DNA from: Muribaculaceae bacterium
Lineage (GTDB): Bacteria; Bacteroidota; Bacteroidia; Bacteroidales; Muribaculaceae
Direction: 5' to 3'
DNA: 36,922 nucleotides
Assembly (NCBI GenBank): GCA_029060725.1
Contig: JAIDTL010000022.1
Location: 1-36,922, forward strand
Shown: positions 1 through 8,198 of the stretch, in pieces
Position numbering within the stretch: the stretch's first letter is position 1
Layout: each line of letters opens with the position of its first letter
Translations under genes and position numbers: made by a program
The notes under the pieces: model-generated
Told to the model about the DNA's origin: nothing
Database searches by the model: none
The model's input: only the letters and a program-made list of their open reading frames with translations

Positions 1-144
1 TTCTACCCCATATAACCGCGCCAAATCACTGTCAATCATGACTTGTTGCCCTCTTATGATATGAATGAGATTTTCAACAGGCATTAGTCCAGAATTATTG
101 TTTCCGGATAATGGATTCAAAGCTATATTATTGTTTTCTTCCAT
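1..144 (-). CDS. ORF6N domain protein, N-terminal part (cut by window edge)
   Basis: The first 48 codons are present, from an ATG at 144 running off the left edge. Residues 22-48 contain LIHIIRGQQVMIDSDLARLY, which matches the start of the ORF6N (KilA-N-like) DNA-binding domain found in phage antirepressor-like proteins and in many Bacteroidetes accessory regions. A Bacteroidetes -7 box (TAATTTTG on the minus strand, 172-165) lies about 20 bases upstream of the start. Its position next to an integrase remnant supports a mobile-element origin. The C-terminal part, which would show whether the gene is intact, is outside the window. Confidence 0.75.
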   Translation of the reverse strand, partial: MEENNNIALNPLSGNNNSGLMPVENLIHIIRGQQVMIDSDLARLYGVE

Positions 145-164
145 CTGATTCTGATATTAAGATG

Positions 165-172
165 CAAAATTA
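165..172 (-). promoter_or_regulatory. -7 box for the ORF6N gene
   Basis: TAATTTTG read on the minus strand matches the Bacteroidetes TAnnTTTG consensus and sits about 20 bases before the ATG at 144. No clear TTTG -33 element is seen at the usual spacing. Confidence 0.45.
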
Positions 173-211
173 ACAAATTTTTCTCATAATCTTACTATAA
201 CATTCAGGGAA

Positions 212-500
212 TCAGTCGAAACGGCTCATTGCATTAACTTTGATGCTATCGGCAATGTCGATATAAGGCTTCATTGCCTTGTAATCACTATGCCCCGTCC
301 ATTTCATTACGACATTCGGCGGTATTCCCAATGAAAGAGCCTTACAGATAAAGGTTTTTCGTCCTGTATGGGTGCAAAGAAGTTCATACTTGGGGTATAT
401 GGTATCTATACGATCGTGTCCCTTATGTTGTGTGATTCTTATTTAGTATCTATTCCTGCTGGTTTTTCAAGCTTCTTGATATTCCGCTGTAACCCATAAA
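212..500 (-). pseudogene. tyrosine recombinase (integrase) C-terminal remnant, frameshifted
   Basis: The minus strand encodes a typical Bacteroidetes phage-integrase C-terminus in two frames. The last 75 codons (439-212) contain THTGRKTF, then WTGHSDYKAMKPY and the end SIKVNAMSRFD; these carry the catalytic Arg (HTGR), the second His (TGH) and the tyrosine (KPY). Upstream, about 445-500, the neighbouring frame reads RNIKKLEKPAGIDTK, which is the expected preceding segment, but it runs into a stop. A single frameshift therefore separates the parts. The N-terminal and core-binding domains are absent. This is a dead relic of an integrated element. Confidence 0.8.
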
Positions 501-569
501 GTTACGGTGGTTTTAATTTTATTCCATACAAATATGCATACAAATTTCAGTCGAAACCTCGCCCCATAC

Positions 570-598
570 AAAAAAAAGAGCGGGATTAACCGCTCTTT
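570..598 (-). terminator. intrinsic terminator after the Panacea operon
   Basis: A perfect 9-bp stem AAAGAGCGG / CCGCTCTTT with a 6-base loop is followed on the minus strand by a run of T (the A run at 571-577). It lies about 85 bases past the stop of the minus-strand gene ending at 684. Confidence 0.8.
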
Positions 599-683
599 CC
601 AATCGACTACTGTCGGTTTCTAAAATCGTTGCTTTCGCACTCGAAGTATTTCGTTAAAGAGGAAACTACCCTTAGAGGATGTA

Positions 684-1145
684 CTACTGGCAAATCTCTT
701 GCAAGACTTTGTCTAAGTATGGTTTATATTTAGAATCCGTCAGTGGGCTTTTGTACATTGCATAAACCAAATCCTCATATTCTTTGGGATGTAATTTACA
801 AACAACCTTTCCCTGCTCTATCGAATTTAAGAATTGACTTTTGGTACCGATCTGTACACCATAATCAAAAGGTATTACACAGTTACGCGGAAATTTAAAT
901 GGAACTCCTTTATGATCTAATCCTACTTCTTTGTTCTTGTCAAAGAAATAGCCCACTAATAGGTTGTTTTTCTTTACATATCCATGTTCAAGTTGTTCTA
1001 AGGGGATGCCAACTCTATTCTGCGTTGTAGTAAAGCATGTGACGATTCTCAGTTCATCATCCTGATATATCGTTACAAAATATTTATTCTTCGGAGGATG
1101 GATGTTCTTTACAAAGGCGTACACGACTTCTCCAGGTTCAAACAT
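684..1145 (-). CDS. hypothetical small protein, candidate toxin partner of a Panacea antitoxin
   Basis: This 153-residue soluble protein starts at an ATG only 10 bases after the stop of the Panacea-domain gene and ends before a terminator, so the two form a bicistronic unit. The N-terminus (FEPGEVVYAFVKNIHPP, then alternating hydrophobic strands) looks like a small beta-barrel, loosely like PemK/MazF-type proteins. No diagnostic catalytic motif is visible. There is no signal peptide or membrane segment. Panacea (SocA-like, DUF4065) proteins are known from the literature as antitoxin domains that pair with many unrelated toxins, so the neighbour is a natural toxin candidate. The toxin role is inference from gene order. 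Confidence 0.5.
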   Translation of the reverse strand: MFEPGEVVYAFVKNIHPPKNKYFVTIYQDDELRIVTCFTTTQNRVGIPLEQLEHGYVKKNNLLVGYFFDKNKEVGLDHKGVPFKFPRNCVIPFDYGVQIGTKSQFLNSIEQGKVVCKLHPKEYEDLVYAMYKSPLTDSKYKPYLDKVLQEICQ

Positions 1146-1155
1146 AAAGCATCAT

Positions 1156-1749
1156 TTATAATTGACTATTAAGCTGTGCTTGAAAGCCTATGTTCCATTT
1201 GGCATCCTCGTAGACCTCACATAGATCCACGTCGTTTTTGATAAGCTCTGTGAGATCTATGCTGCAGTCTGACTTCCCATCTTTAAATACCACTTTGTTT
1301 TCGGACTTAGTTTTAGTCCACAAAGTGTCCGGCAAATGGGTCTGGTCTGTTAACCAATCAGCACTCTTATCTCCGTATTTTGATAATTCCTCATCTATGA
1401 TAGATAGATCATATTCGCTGAGTTCGCCAAAAGGTCCGAAAGGATCACTGTTAATTGGGATCAACGGACGAATAATCAATTTCCCATCTTCCGATTTTGT
1501 GGCTTTAACAAAATCAGAAAAATAGTTATCCTTATTCTTCAATGAATAAATCTCAGGAGCGACAGGACCTTTCTCCCATACATAATAATCCAGCCATGTA
1601 AACGGGAATCCACGCAAACGCATAAAACGCTCATCAATCAAATAAACTATTTTTAGCATTTTACGCATATTGATATTAGGGACTTTATTAGCGATGTAAG
1701 CTAATAAAGCTCCAGTCTTTATTCTATTTGCTGTTATTCCTAAGCTCAT
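1156..1749 (-). CDS. Panacea (SocA/DUF4065) domain protein, putative antitoxin
   Basis: This 197-residue protein has the features of the Panacea domain: an N-terminal helix leading to KMLKIVYLIDERFMRLRGFP, then YYVWEKGPVAPEIYSLK at residues 55-71, a pattern shared with SocA and phage GepA-type proteins. Panacea domains act as antitoxins or proteolysis adaptors; some are simple phage proteins. It is first in a two-gene unit with a small downstream protein and has its own promoter. A longer open frame on the opposite strand inside it is a shadow. The domain call is firm, while the antitoxin role rests on family knowledge and context. Confidence 0.75.
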   Translation of the reverse strand: MSLGITANRIKTGALLAYIANKVPNINMRKMLKIVYLIDERFMRLRGFPFTWLDYYVWEKGPVAPEIYSLKNKDNYFSDFVKATKSEDGKLIIRPLIPINSDPFGPFGELSEYDLSIIDEELSKYGDKSADWLTDQTHLPDTLWTKTKSENKVVFKDGKSDCSIDLTELIKNDVDLCEVYEDAKWNIGFQAQLNSQL

Positions 1750-1770
1750 GGTCTTTCTTAATTCAAATTA

Positions 1771-1801
1771 CAAAGTTAATACTTTTTTTCCTAATATACA
1801 A
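1771..1801 (-). promoter_or_regulatory. Bacteroidetes-type promoter of the Panacea operon
   Basis: On the minus strand a TTG (1801-1799) is followed after 20 bases by TAACTTTG (1778-1771), matching the -33/-7 pattern. The ATG of the Panacea gene is 21 bases further on. Confidence 0.6.
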
Positions 1802-2283
1802 CATCAAAATTCAGGTAGCGTTGAGGTTTAACATTAATAAACTTATTAAGGCAACGATAAGATGTGCTAATTATTGACCCAATGGAACGTATTATCGTCA
1901 CCTTTTTGGTTACACTGAAATTTTCTCTCTTCGCCAAAAAATCCGCAAAGTATTAAACTATAGAAATTTAAATTTGCAACTCACTGAATATTATGACTAA
2001 TAAATTAAATATGCCTATGAAGTAGACACTTTTGTAGCTCTGCAAAGTATCCTTGAAAGCGTCAATCAGTATCGTATGCGAGTTATATTTGGAGTCGTTC
2101 ACCGGATTCGTTATTAAAACAGCATCAGGTAAACTGATTGATTGGGTTTGGTCCCGCTATTTTAAAGTTTGAAAATGATTGAAGATAATATAGGATTTTG
2201 AATAACGACGAGACGGATTCGTGCTTAAATCAAGTCCAAATCTCAATCCCATAAATCTTCACATTTCAAACCATTCTCTGCCG
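1802..2283. other. gene-poor stretch, no recognisable gene
   Basis: The stretch is AT-rich and has no convincing start-to-stop gene on either strand. Two short plus-strand frames overlap around 2020-2172, one ending at 2172 with SFTGFVIKTASGK. They have no clear start and resemble no family I know. They may be debris from an inserted element, given the integrase remnant nearby. Confidence 0.4.
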
Positions 2284-2550
2284 TTATTCAACAGTGATTA
2301 CCGGTTGTCCGAAGAATGAGGAAAGCATAGCAAGGGTGGAGATTGTGAAGTTATGCTCTCCGCTGAGCCAACGGGTAATCTCGCTTGGGCGTTTTCCTAT
2401 GGCGTCAGCAAGCTGCTTCTTCGATAGTCCCTTTTCCTTCATTAGGAAGTCAAGACGGTTGGAAATTTGAAACGACAACCGAGCCTCAGCCCTCTCTTCC
2501 GGCGAAATATCGCTCAGAAGTTCCCTTAGAGAAATCTTTGCTCTTTTCAT
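2284..2550 (-). CDS. XRE-family helix-turn-helix regulator (antitoxin-like)
   Basis: This 88-residue protein carries an HTH_3/XRE domain at about residues 32-85. The core is KGLSKKQLADAIGKRPSEIT followed by RWLSGEHNFTISTLAMLSSFFG. It starts by a 4-base ATGA overlap with the end of the upstream small gene, so the two are translationally coupled. Single-domain XRE proteins of this size usually repress their own operon and are often the antitoxin half of a type II toxin-antitoxin pair. Whether the upstream protein is a toxin is unknown. Confidence 0.75.
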   Translation of the reverse strand: MKRAKISLRELLSDISPEERAEARLSFQISNRLDFLMKEKGLSKKQLADAIGKRPSEITRWLSGEHNFTISTLAMLSSFFGQPVITVE

Positions 2551-2768
2551 ATCTCAAATGTTTTATCGGTTTCAATCTCGCTCTCAGTGATGATAACACT
2601 CCCGTCTGCCACACCGGCATCGCGAGTTGGTATGCCGAGCCGAATACGCTCTTCATCGGTAATGGCATGATCAAAGACCGTCTCGACTCCATGACTTTGG
2701 CCGTTGTTAAGCAAGTTCATCTTTTCCCTCTTGCTTTCATCATCAAACTTAACATACTTCATCATCAT
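2547..2768 (-). CDS. hypothetical small protein coupled to an XRE regulator
   Basis: The likely product is 74 residues from an ATG at 2768 (MMMKYVKFDDESKREKMN). The frame stays open to an ATG at 2834, but the extra 22 residues are Gly/Thr/Cys-rich and look less protein-like. The protein is charged, without membrane segments or signal peptide, and has a hydrophilic acidic C-terminus. Its last codons overlap the ATG of the XRE gene by 4 bases. I do not recognise the family. The order (small unknown protein, then XRE gene) resembles HigBA-type toxin-antitoxin operons, but no RelE/HigB motif is visible. Confidence 0.5.
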   Translation of the reverse strand: MMMKYVKFDDESKREKMNLLNNGQSHGVETVFDHAITDEERIRLGIPTRDAGVADGSVIITESEIETDKTFEI

Positions 2769-2925
2769 TCCGGCAGTGGTGTGTGTCCGGTCACGGCACG
2801 TATATCCTCCGGAGACATACCCTTGCGCAGACATAACTTAGGGAGTTAGTCCGAACATTCGAAGATTGAGATTGTTATCACTATAACATTCACGAGTTTA
2901 TAACTTATATTATTTGATCGAGGCT

Positions 2926-3555
2926 ATGAATATAAAGATTTGGGCAGACTACGCTTGTCCTTACTCATATATGGGTGAAAAACAGTTGATGGATATAATA
3001 GAAAAACTTGGTCTTTCTGACAAGGTACAGATTCAATTTCTGTCCTATCAGCTTGATCCGAACGCGCCTGTGATTCCAGTGGAAACTATGACTCAACATT
3101 TTATGGATGGCCATGCTTACACTGCAGAGCAGACTCAGCATCTTATGGAAAAGATTACTAAAATGGCTGCGCGTGTAGGACTCGACTACCATCTTGCTTC
3201 TACTCAGGTGTGCAGCACGTTTGATGCTCATAGATTGATGGAATATGTACAGGCAACATCATCGCAAGCCACAGCAATCAAATTCAATTTTGCGCTCTTC
3301 CACGCCAACTTTACGGAAAACCTCAGGCTGTCAGACCATAATGTCCTTATGTCAATAGCGGAGAAATGTGGTTTGGATTCCGCAGCGGTCAAAGCAGTCC
3401 TTGAAAGCGACAAGTATGCCGCTCAGGTGAAAGCGGAAGAAGAGGAAGTGGATCAGCGTAAGGATTTTGATCTTATCCCATATATGTTGTTCGACAAGAC
3501 TACCGTATTGCAGGGCGTAATCACACCCGGTGAAATGAAAAAAGCCCTTGCATAA
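2926..3555 (+). CDS. DsbA/FrnE-like thioredoxin-fold oxidoreductase
   Basis: This 209-residue cytoplasmic protein of the FrnE branch of the DsbA family starts at ATG 2926 (a TTG at 2914 would add four residues). The opening IWADYACPYSYMGEKQL is the usual first strand and active-site loop, with Cys11 and Ser14 in a CPYS motif in place of CxxC. An all-helical insert occupies roughly residues 55-170, and the cis-proline loop is IPY at about 184-186. There is no signal peptide. FrnE-like proteins are proposed thiol-disulfide isomerases or glutathione transferase-like enzymes. The lone cysteine suggests a monothiol mechanism. It is monocistronic and converges on the GH43-like gene. Confidence 0.8.
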   Translation: MNIKIWADYACPYSYMGEKQLMDIIEKLGLSDKVQIQFLSYQLDPNAPVIPVETMTQHFMDGHAYTAEQTQHLMEKITKMAARVGLDYHLASTQVCSTFDAHRLMEYVQATSSQATAIKFNFALFHANFTENLRLSDHNVLMSIAEKCGLDSAAVKAVLESDKYAAQVKAEEEEVDQRKDFDLIPYMLFDKTTVLQGVITPGEMKKALA

Positions 3556-3673
3556 CAAGTCAAGCTCCTGCATTGCAAAAATTTTGTCTTGGAAGGTTTA
3601 TTTACATTGATTTCCTCTTTTGCTCACCAGATTTATAGATATTGACAATATACTTTTTTCCACAAAATTTGCG

Positions 3674-4765
3674 TTATTTCTTGCTGTCGCTCCAGGATTG
3701 AAGGCGGTCGTATTCATCTTTTGTTATTCGCATGAACGATCCGTGCTGGGGACGTTTCACTCCCTTGATGTTTTGTGGATTTTTGAAATTCCGCATATTC
3801 TCGTCGGCTTCGCAAATGCGGTAGTTGCGGGGCTTGGAAGAATACTCGATATATCCAATGTGCCATGTGTCTTCTCCGGGAAGCTGGAATGCAGACACCC
3901 CTTCACATTTCTTATTCCCTTCAAAATCTATGTAATCATCATCCACCGGCTCTCCCCATGGGCCAGTGAGTGAAGGGCTGGTCGCAGTAAACAATCCCGG
4001 CTTCCCGCCCTCTTTTTTGATCATCATGTGCCATAGTCCGTCTGCAGGCACCCAATTGATGTCAGCATCTATGGTAGCATATCCCCAATCAAACAGTAAT
4101 TTGGGTTGAGTCAAAGTAGTGAATGACTCATCTGCATACGAATAATACATGCGATCGTATGGTTCTTCATCACGGTTCCACATGGAATAATATATCATGT
4201 AGCCACCTTTTTTGCCGTCGGGCCATTCGTATGAAGCGTCCCACATTATTTGCGGTGCCCATACGCGATTGATAGTCGACCAGTCTTTATATACGCTCTC
4301 ATCCTCAGGATTGCTGAAAATCTCTTTCCCTTTCCGATAGTCGAATGACGAGGATCTCCAATTGATGAGATCATCGCTCGTGAGCAAGCATATTCCATAA
4401 TTATCCCAAGTCTCTTTTTTCCCAAGTCTCTTTCTTGATGACTCATTGGCTTCCATATCAGTGCATACCATAAGGAATCCCTTATCGTCGTGACGACGGC
4501 AGATAAAAGCATCACGTGTGCGTCCCTCGATTGGAGCCATAATATGATCACTGAAGATGGAATCACCATCTAGCAGATCGTGATATTCAAGTCCATCCTC
4601 GCTTATTGCGTATGCTGTCCAAGCGGGACCCGCATCATTCATGTGGCAATACAGTATATGATCCCCTTTTTGAAGGTTGCCCACCTCCTTGGGCATATTA
4701 TCTGCTGCGAATATTGAAAGTCCCGAAAAAGATAAGGCAGAGAGTGTGATAAGTAACGATTTCAT
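3674..4765 (-). CDS. secreted GH43-like five-bladed beta-propeller glycosidase
   Basis: This 363-residue protein has a Sec signal peptide (MKSLLITLSALSFSGLSIFA). The body has propeller features of family 43/62/117-type glycosidases: repeated W and D-rich strands, RVWAPQIMWD (the WAP motif common in GH43), YATIDADINWV, and GLFTATSPSLTGPWGEPV, a typical propeller blade. The acid glutamate may be in the CEGVSAF segment. The usual HDP-type catalytic base near the N-terminus is not obvious, so activity cannot be assigned confidently. The likely substrate is an arabinan or other pectin side chain, judged from the GH51 and GH105 genes in the same window. It is transcribed divergently from the Tricorn-like protease. 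Confidence 0.7.
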   Translation of the reverse strand: MKSLLITLSALSFSGLSIFAADNMPKEVGNLQKGDHILYCHMNDAGPAWTAYAISEDGLEYHDLLDGDSIFSDHIMAPIEGRTRDAFICRRHDDKGFLMVCTDMEANESSRKRLGKKETWDNYGICLLTSDDLINWRSSSFDYRKGKEIFSNPEDESVYKDWSTINRVWAPQIMWDASYEWPDGKKGGYMIYYSMWNRDEEPYDRMYYSYADESFTTLTQPKLLFDWGYATIDADINWVPADGLWHMMIKKEGGKPGLFTATSPSLTGPWGEPVDDDYIDFEGNKKCEGVSAFQLPGEDTWHIGYIEYSSKPRNYRICEADENMRNFKNPQNIKGVKRPQHGSFMRITKDEYDRLQSWSDSKK

Positions 4766-4865
4766 GATTGATGTTGTTTAGATGATTTATGATGCCAAAT
4801 TAATAAGTTTTTTTCATTCTTGCAAATATTCCACTCTTATATTTTAACATTTCGTTCATTTTTTG

Positions 4866-4873
4866 TAAATTTG
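4866..4873 (+). promoter_or_regulatory. -7 box for the Tricorn-like protease gene
   Basis: TAAATTTG matches TAnnTTTG and lies about 40 bases before the ATG at 4914 in the intergenic region shared with the divergent GH43-like gene. The -33 element is weak. Confidence 0.35.
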
Positions 4874-4913
4874 CGATTAAATTTTGCGAATATTCAATTA
4901 TAACAGCATATTT

Positions 4914-7900
4914 ATGAAAAAAACAATCTGCTTAAGCCTGCTGACTATGGCATCTGCGATTGCCCTGGCAGACTCACCGCTTTGGTTAAGGGATGTAGCC
5001 ATATCTCCGGATGGTAAAAACATTGTCTTTACGTATAAGGGTGATATCTTTTCTGTGCCGACTGCCGGTGGCGAAGCGCGTCAATTGACTTCTGACCAGG
5101 CTTTTGACTCCAAGCCGGTTTGGACTCCTGATGGAAAACGAATTGCGTTTAGAAGCGACCGTGAGGGAAGCGATGATATCTTCATTATGAATGCCAACGG
5201 CGGCAATGTGAAGCGCCTCACTACATCCAGCATAGCTGAAATGCCACTCGCTTTCCTAAACGACTCAATTCTTCTATTTTCAGCTAATGAGATGCCGGCG
5301 CGTAATTCTGCGCAGGCTCCAATACTCCCACAGACATATTCTTTAAATGTCAATCAGCCGGGCACTCGCCCTTCAATGTTTCTCTCGATGCCGATGCTCT
5401 TCTCTTCTGCAGGGAAAGACGGAAAGATAATATTCACTGACAAGAAGGGATATGAAGATCCATTCCGTAAGCACGAGCGTAGTTCCGGAACAAACGATAT
5501 TTGGCTTTATGACAACGGCAACTTCCGCCAGCTGACATCTTTCAATGGACATGACCGAAATGCAGTCTGGGCCCCACAGGCTGATTCATTTTTCTTCCTT
5601 TCCGAAGAGGATGGTACGCTCAATGTATACAAGTCTGATTTAAATGGTAGCAAACGTCAACTTACCTCCTTTGAAAAGCATCCTGTCAGGAATCTTTCTG
5701 TATCTGACGATGGACTGATGGCTTTCAGTTGGGATGGGGAACTATATACTCTCATTGATGGAGGTCAACCGCAGAAAGTAAAAGTGGAGATCATTGCTGA
5801 TGACTATGACTCTGATCTCGTAAAGCGTTTTGTCTCAAATGGAGCATCTTCTTTCTTCGTAGCTCCTAAGGGTAATGAACTGGCCATAGTCATTCGAGGA
5901 GATGTATATGTGACAGATGCCAAATACGAGACTACAAAACGAATTACTGACACTCCCGATCAGGAACGTACCGTAAGCATATCTCCTGACGGCAAGATAA
6001 TGGTATATGATAGTGACCGTGACGGATATTGGCAACTCTTCACCGCCAAGATTAAGAGTCCTAACGAAGAGCAATTTGCATACGCTACAGAAATTGTGGA
6101 AGAACCACTCTATAAGTGCGAGACAAGTGCTATGCAACCGGTGATCAGTCCCGATGGCAAGAAAGTGGCATTCCTTGAAAATCGTTCCGAACTCCGTGTA
6201 ATTGACCTGGACACTAAGAAGGTCACTACGGTACTCGACGGCAAATACAACTATTCTTATTCCGACGGCGACCAGCAGTTTGCCTGGAGTCCCGACAGCC
6301 AATGGCTTATCATGAACTATATCGGCGTAGGAGGTTGGAACAATACAGACATAGCTCTTATTAAGGCTGACGGCAGTGAAGTGGTCGACCTTACAGAGAG
6401 CGGGTTCAGCGACGGCAATCCAAAGTGGGTGCTTGGCGGAAAAGGCATTACATACGAATCCGCCAAATTTGGTATGAAAAATACCGGAAGCTGGGGCAAC
6501 CAGAGCGATATCATACTGATGGTTCTCGATGGCGAAGCTTGGGATGACTTCAATATGACAGAAGAGGAAGCTGACCTTAAGGAAAAAAACAGCAAGGAAA
6601 AAGAAGACGGTGACGAAAAAGACAAGAAAGATAAAAAAGACAAGAAGGGAAAGAAAGACAAGAAGGATGTGAAGAAGGATGCAACGCCTAAGTTTACTCC
6701 TGACCTTGCAAACCGCCGATATCGCACAAAGCGCCTTACCGGTAACTCTGCTCTTATAGGCGACTATTTCCTTACCCCTAAGGGTGATAAACTCTATTAT
6801 ACAGCATCCAGCACAGAAGGGAAACGCAACTTATACTGTCGTGACTTAAAAAAGGGTGACGTATCAGTCATCACATCCGGTATCTACGGTATGGATCCTG
6901 ATGCTAAAGGGGAGAACCTTTTCCTTTGGGGAAATAGTGGAATTAAGAAGATGAGTCTATCCAACGATAAGATAGAGGATGTGGAATATGAAGCCCTCTA
7001 CGACAGAAATCCATCGAAGGAACGTGAGTATATCTATGATCACATGCTTCGTCAGGTCAACGACAAATTCTACGATGAAAATCTCCATGGTGTAGACTGG
7101 GCTTATTATGGCGATCACTATCGTAAATTTCTACCATACATATCAAACAATCGTGACTTTGCCGAAATGCTTAGTGAGATACTCGGCGAGCTCAATGCTT
7201 CGCATACAGGTGGACGTGCCTACGGAAATGGGGCTTCGTTATCGACAGCTTCGTTAGGAGCGTATTTCGATGAAGAATATGATGGCAATGGTCTTAAGAT
7301 TGCAGAGATTATAGCGAGAGGTCCTCTTTCTACCAAGTCTGCCGATCTCAAGGCTGGTGATGTCATTATGGCTATAGATGGTGAAAATATTGCCCCGCAT
7401 CAGGATGTGAATTCTATGCTTGATGGCAAAGCCGGTAAGAAAGTTCGTTTATCCGTAAAGAGTGCCTCTGGAAAGACTCGCGACGTTACAGTTCGGCCTG
7501 TGTCGATGGGGACGCTATCAAGTCTCAGCTATGATCGTTGGGTAGAACGCAACGAGAAACTTGTAGATAGTATTTCTGATGGAAAGATTGGATATATCCA
7601 TGTGGAAGGAATGAATACGTCAAGCTATCAGAATGCTTACGAACGTTTGCTTGGCAAATATCGCAACTGTGATGCAGTGGTGGTAGATACTCGTTACAAT
7701 GGTGGAGGATGGCTCCATAATGACCTGGCTATCCTTCTCAACGGCAAAGAATATGCGCGTTATTCACCACGTGGCCAATATATTGGCAGCGAGCCTTGGG
7801 CACAATGGACAAAACCATCCGCTATGCTCGTAAATGAGTGCAACTACAGTGATGCTTCAGGCACACCCTACGTGTTCCAGACTCTCGGTATCGGCGATGT

Positions 7901-8135
7901 GGTAGGAGCTCCTATACCAGGGACAATGACGGCTGTATGGTGGGAAACACAGATCGATCCAAGCCTGGTCTTCGGCATCCCACAGGTGACTAACCTTTCT
8001 GTCGATGGCAAGCCTCTTGAAAATACACAGCTTAATCCCGACGTCATCATCTACAATGCCCCTGCCGATGTGGAAGCCGGACGGGATGCCCAGCTTGAAG
8101 GGGCAGTGAAGCATTTGATGAATCTCAAAAAATAA
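4914..8135 (+). CDS. Tricorn-type S41 serine protease, secreted
   Basis: This protein has 1073 residues from ATG 4914, chosen because MKKTICLSLLTMASAIALA is a good signal peptide; the frame is open from 4884. The N-terminal half has TolB/PD40 beta-propeller repeats (SPDGKNIVFTYKGDIF, TPDGKRIAFRSDREGS, ISPDGKIMVYDSDRDG). A lysine/aspartate-rich linker lies at about residues 548-592. The C-terminal half has the Tricorn core: a PDZ-like region near 775-865 and an S41 peptidase. Candidate catalytic residues are Ser763-His764 (NASHTGG), Ser979 (YSDASGTPY) and Glu1036 (PLENTQ), matching the Tricorn Ser-His-Ser-Glu tetrad. It probably degrades peptides in the periplasm. A bidirectional terminator follows the stop. 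Confidence 0.9.
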   Translation: MKKTICLSLLTMASAIALADSPLWLRDVAISPDGKNIVFTYKGDIFSVPTAGGEARQLTSDQAFDSKPVWTPDGKRIAFRSDREGSDDIFIMNANGGNVKRLTTSSIAEMPLAFLNDSILLFSANEMPARNSAQAPILPQTYSLNVNQPGTRPSMFLSMPMLFSSAGKDGKIIFTDKKGYEDPFRKHERSSGTNDIWLYDNGNFRQLTSFNGHDRNAVWAPQADSFFFLSEEDGTLNVYKSDLNGSKRQLTSFEKHPVRNLSVSDDGLMAFSWDGELYTLIDGGQPQKVKVEIIADDYDSDLVKRFVSNGASSFFVAPKGNELAIVIRGDVYVTDAKYETTKRITDTPDQERTVSISPDGKIMVYDSDRDGYWQLFTAKIKSPNEEQFAYATEIVEEPLYKCETSAMQPVISPDGKKVAFLENRSELRVIDLDTKKVTTVLDGKYNYSYSDGDQQFAWSPDSQWLIMNYIGVGGWNNTDIALIKADGSEVVDLTESGFSDGNPKWVLGGKGITYESAKFGMKNTGSWGNQSDIILMVLDGEAWDDFNMTEEEADLKEKNSKEKEDGDEKDKKDKKDKKGKKDKKDVKKDATPKFTPDLANRRYRTKRLTGNSALIGDYFLTPKGDKLYYTASSTEGKRNLYCRDLKKGDVSVITSGIYGMDPDAKGENLFLWGNSGIKKMSLSNDKIEDVEYEALYDRNPSKEREYIYDHMLRQVNDKFYDENLHGVDWAYYGDHYRKFLPYISNNRDFAEMLSEILGELNASHTGGRAYGNGASLSTASLGAYFDEEYDGNGLKIAEIIARGPLSTKSADLKAGDVIMAIDGENIAPHQDVNSMLDGKAGKKVRLSVKSASGKTRDVTVRPVSMGTLSSLSYDRWVERNEKLVDSISDGKIGYIHVEGMNTSSYQNAYERLLGKYRNCDAVVVDTRYNGGGWLHNDLAILLNGKEYARYSPRGQYIGSEPWAQWTKPSAMLVNECNYSDASGTPYVFQTLGIGDVVGAPIPGTMTAVWWETQIDPSLVFGIPQVTNLSVDGKPLENTQLNPDVIIYNAPADVEAGRDAQLEGAVKHLMNLKK

Positions 8136-8161
8136 TCTTTGGATAAATAATAAGAATGAAT

Positions 8162-8191
8162 AAAGGCGGAGTCCGAATGGATTCCGCCTTT
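8162..8191. terminator. bidirectional terminator between convergent genes
   Basis: A 13-bp stem with one G-U pair encloses a GAAT loop (AAAGGCGGAGTCC / GGATTCCGCCTTT) and is flanked by A/T runs. It lies between the convergent Tricorn-like gene ending at 8135 and the eda gene ending at 8249, and can serve both. Confidence 0.85.
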
Positions 8192-8198
8192 AATATAA

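Noticed and set aside
211..559. CAGTCGAAAC occurring at the integrase end and again near 550, as a possible attachment-site repeat
   Set aside because: Only about ten bases match and the flanks differ; too short to call an att site without an empty-site comparison.
2020..2172. Small plus-strand gene ending at 2172
   Set aside because: Two overlapping short frames without a good start codon or recognisable family; more likely debris.
3620..3973. Plus-strand 117-codon frame at the 3' end of the GH43-like gene
   Set aside because: It is antisense to conserved propeller sequence, and its hydrophobic look is due to reversed codons.
4405..4433. Direct repeat CCCAAGTCTCTTT with 16-base period inside the GH43-like gene, as a phase-variation or frameshift site
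   Set aside because: The reading frame stays open through it and only two copies exist; no sign that it switches.
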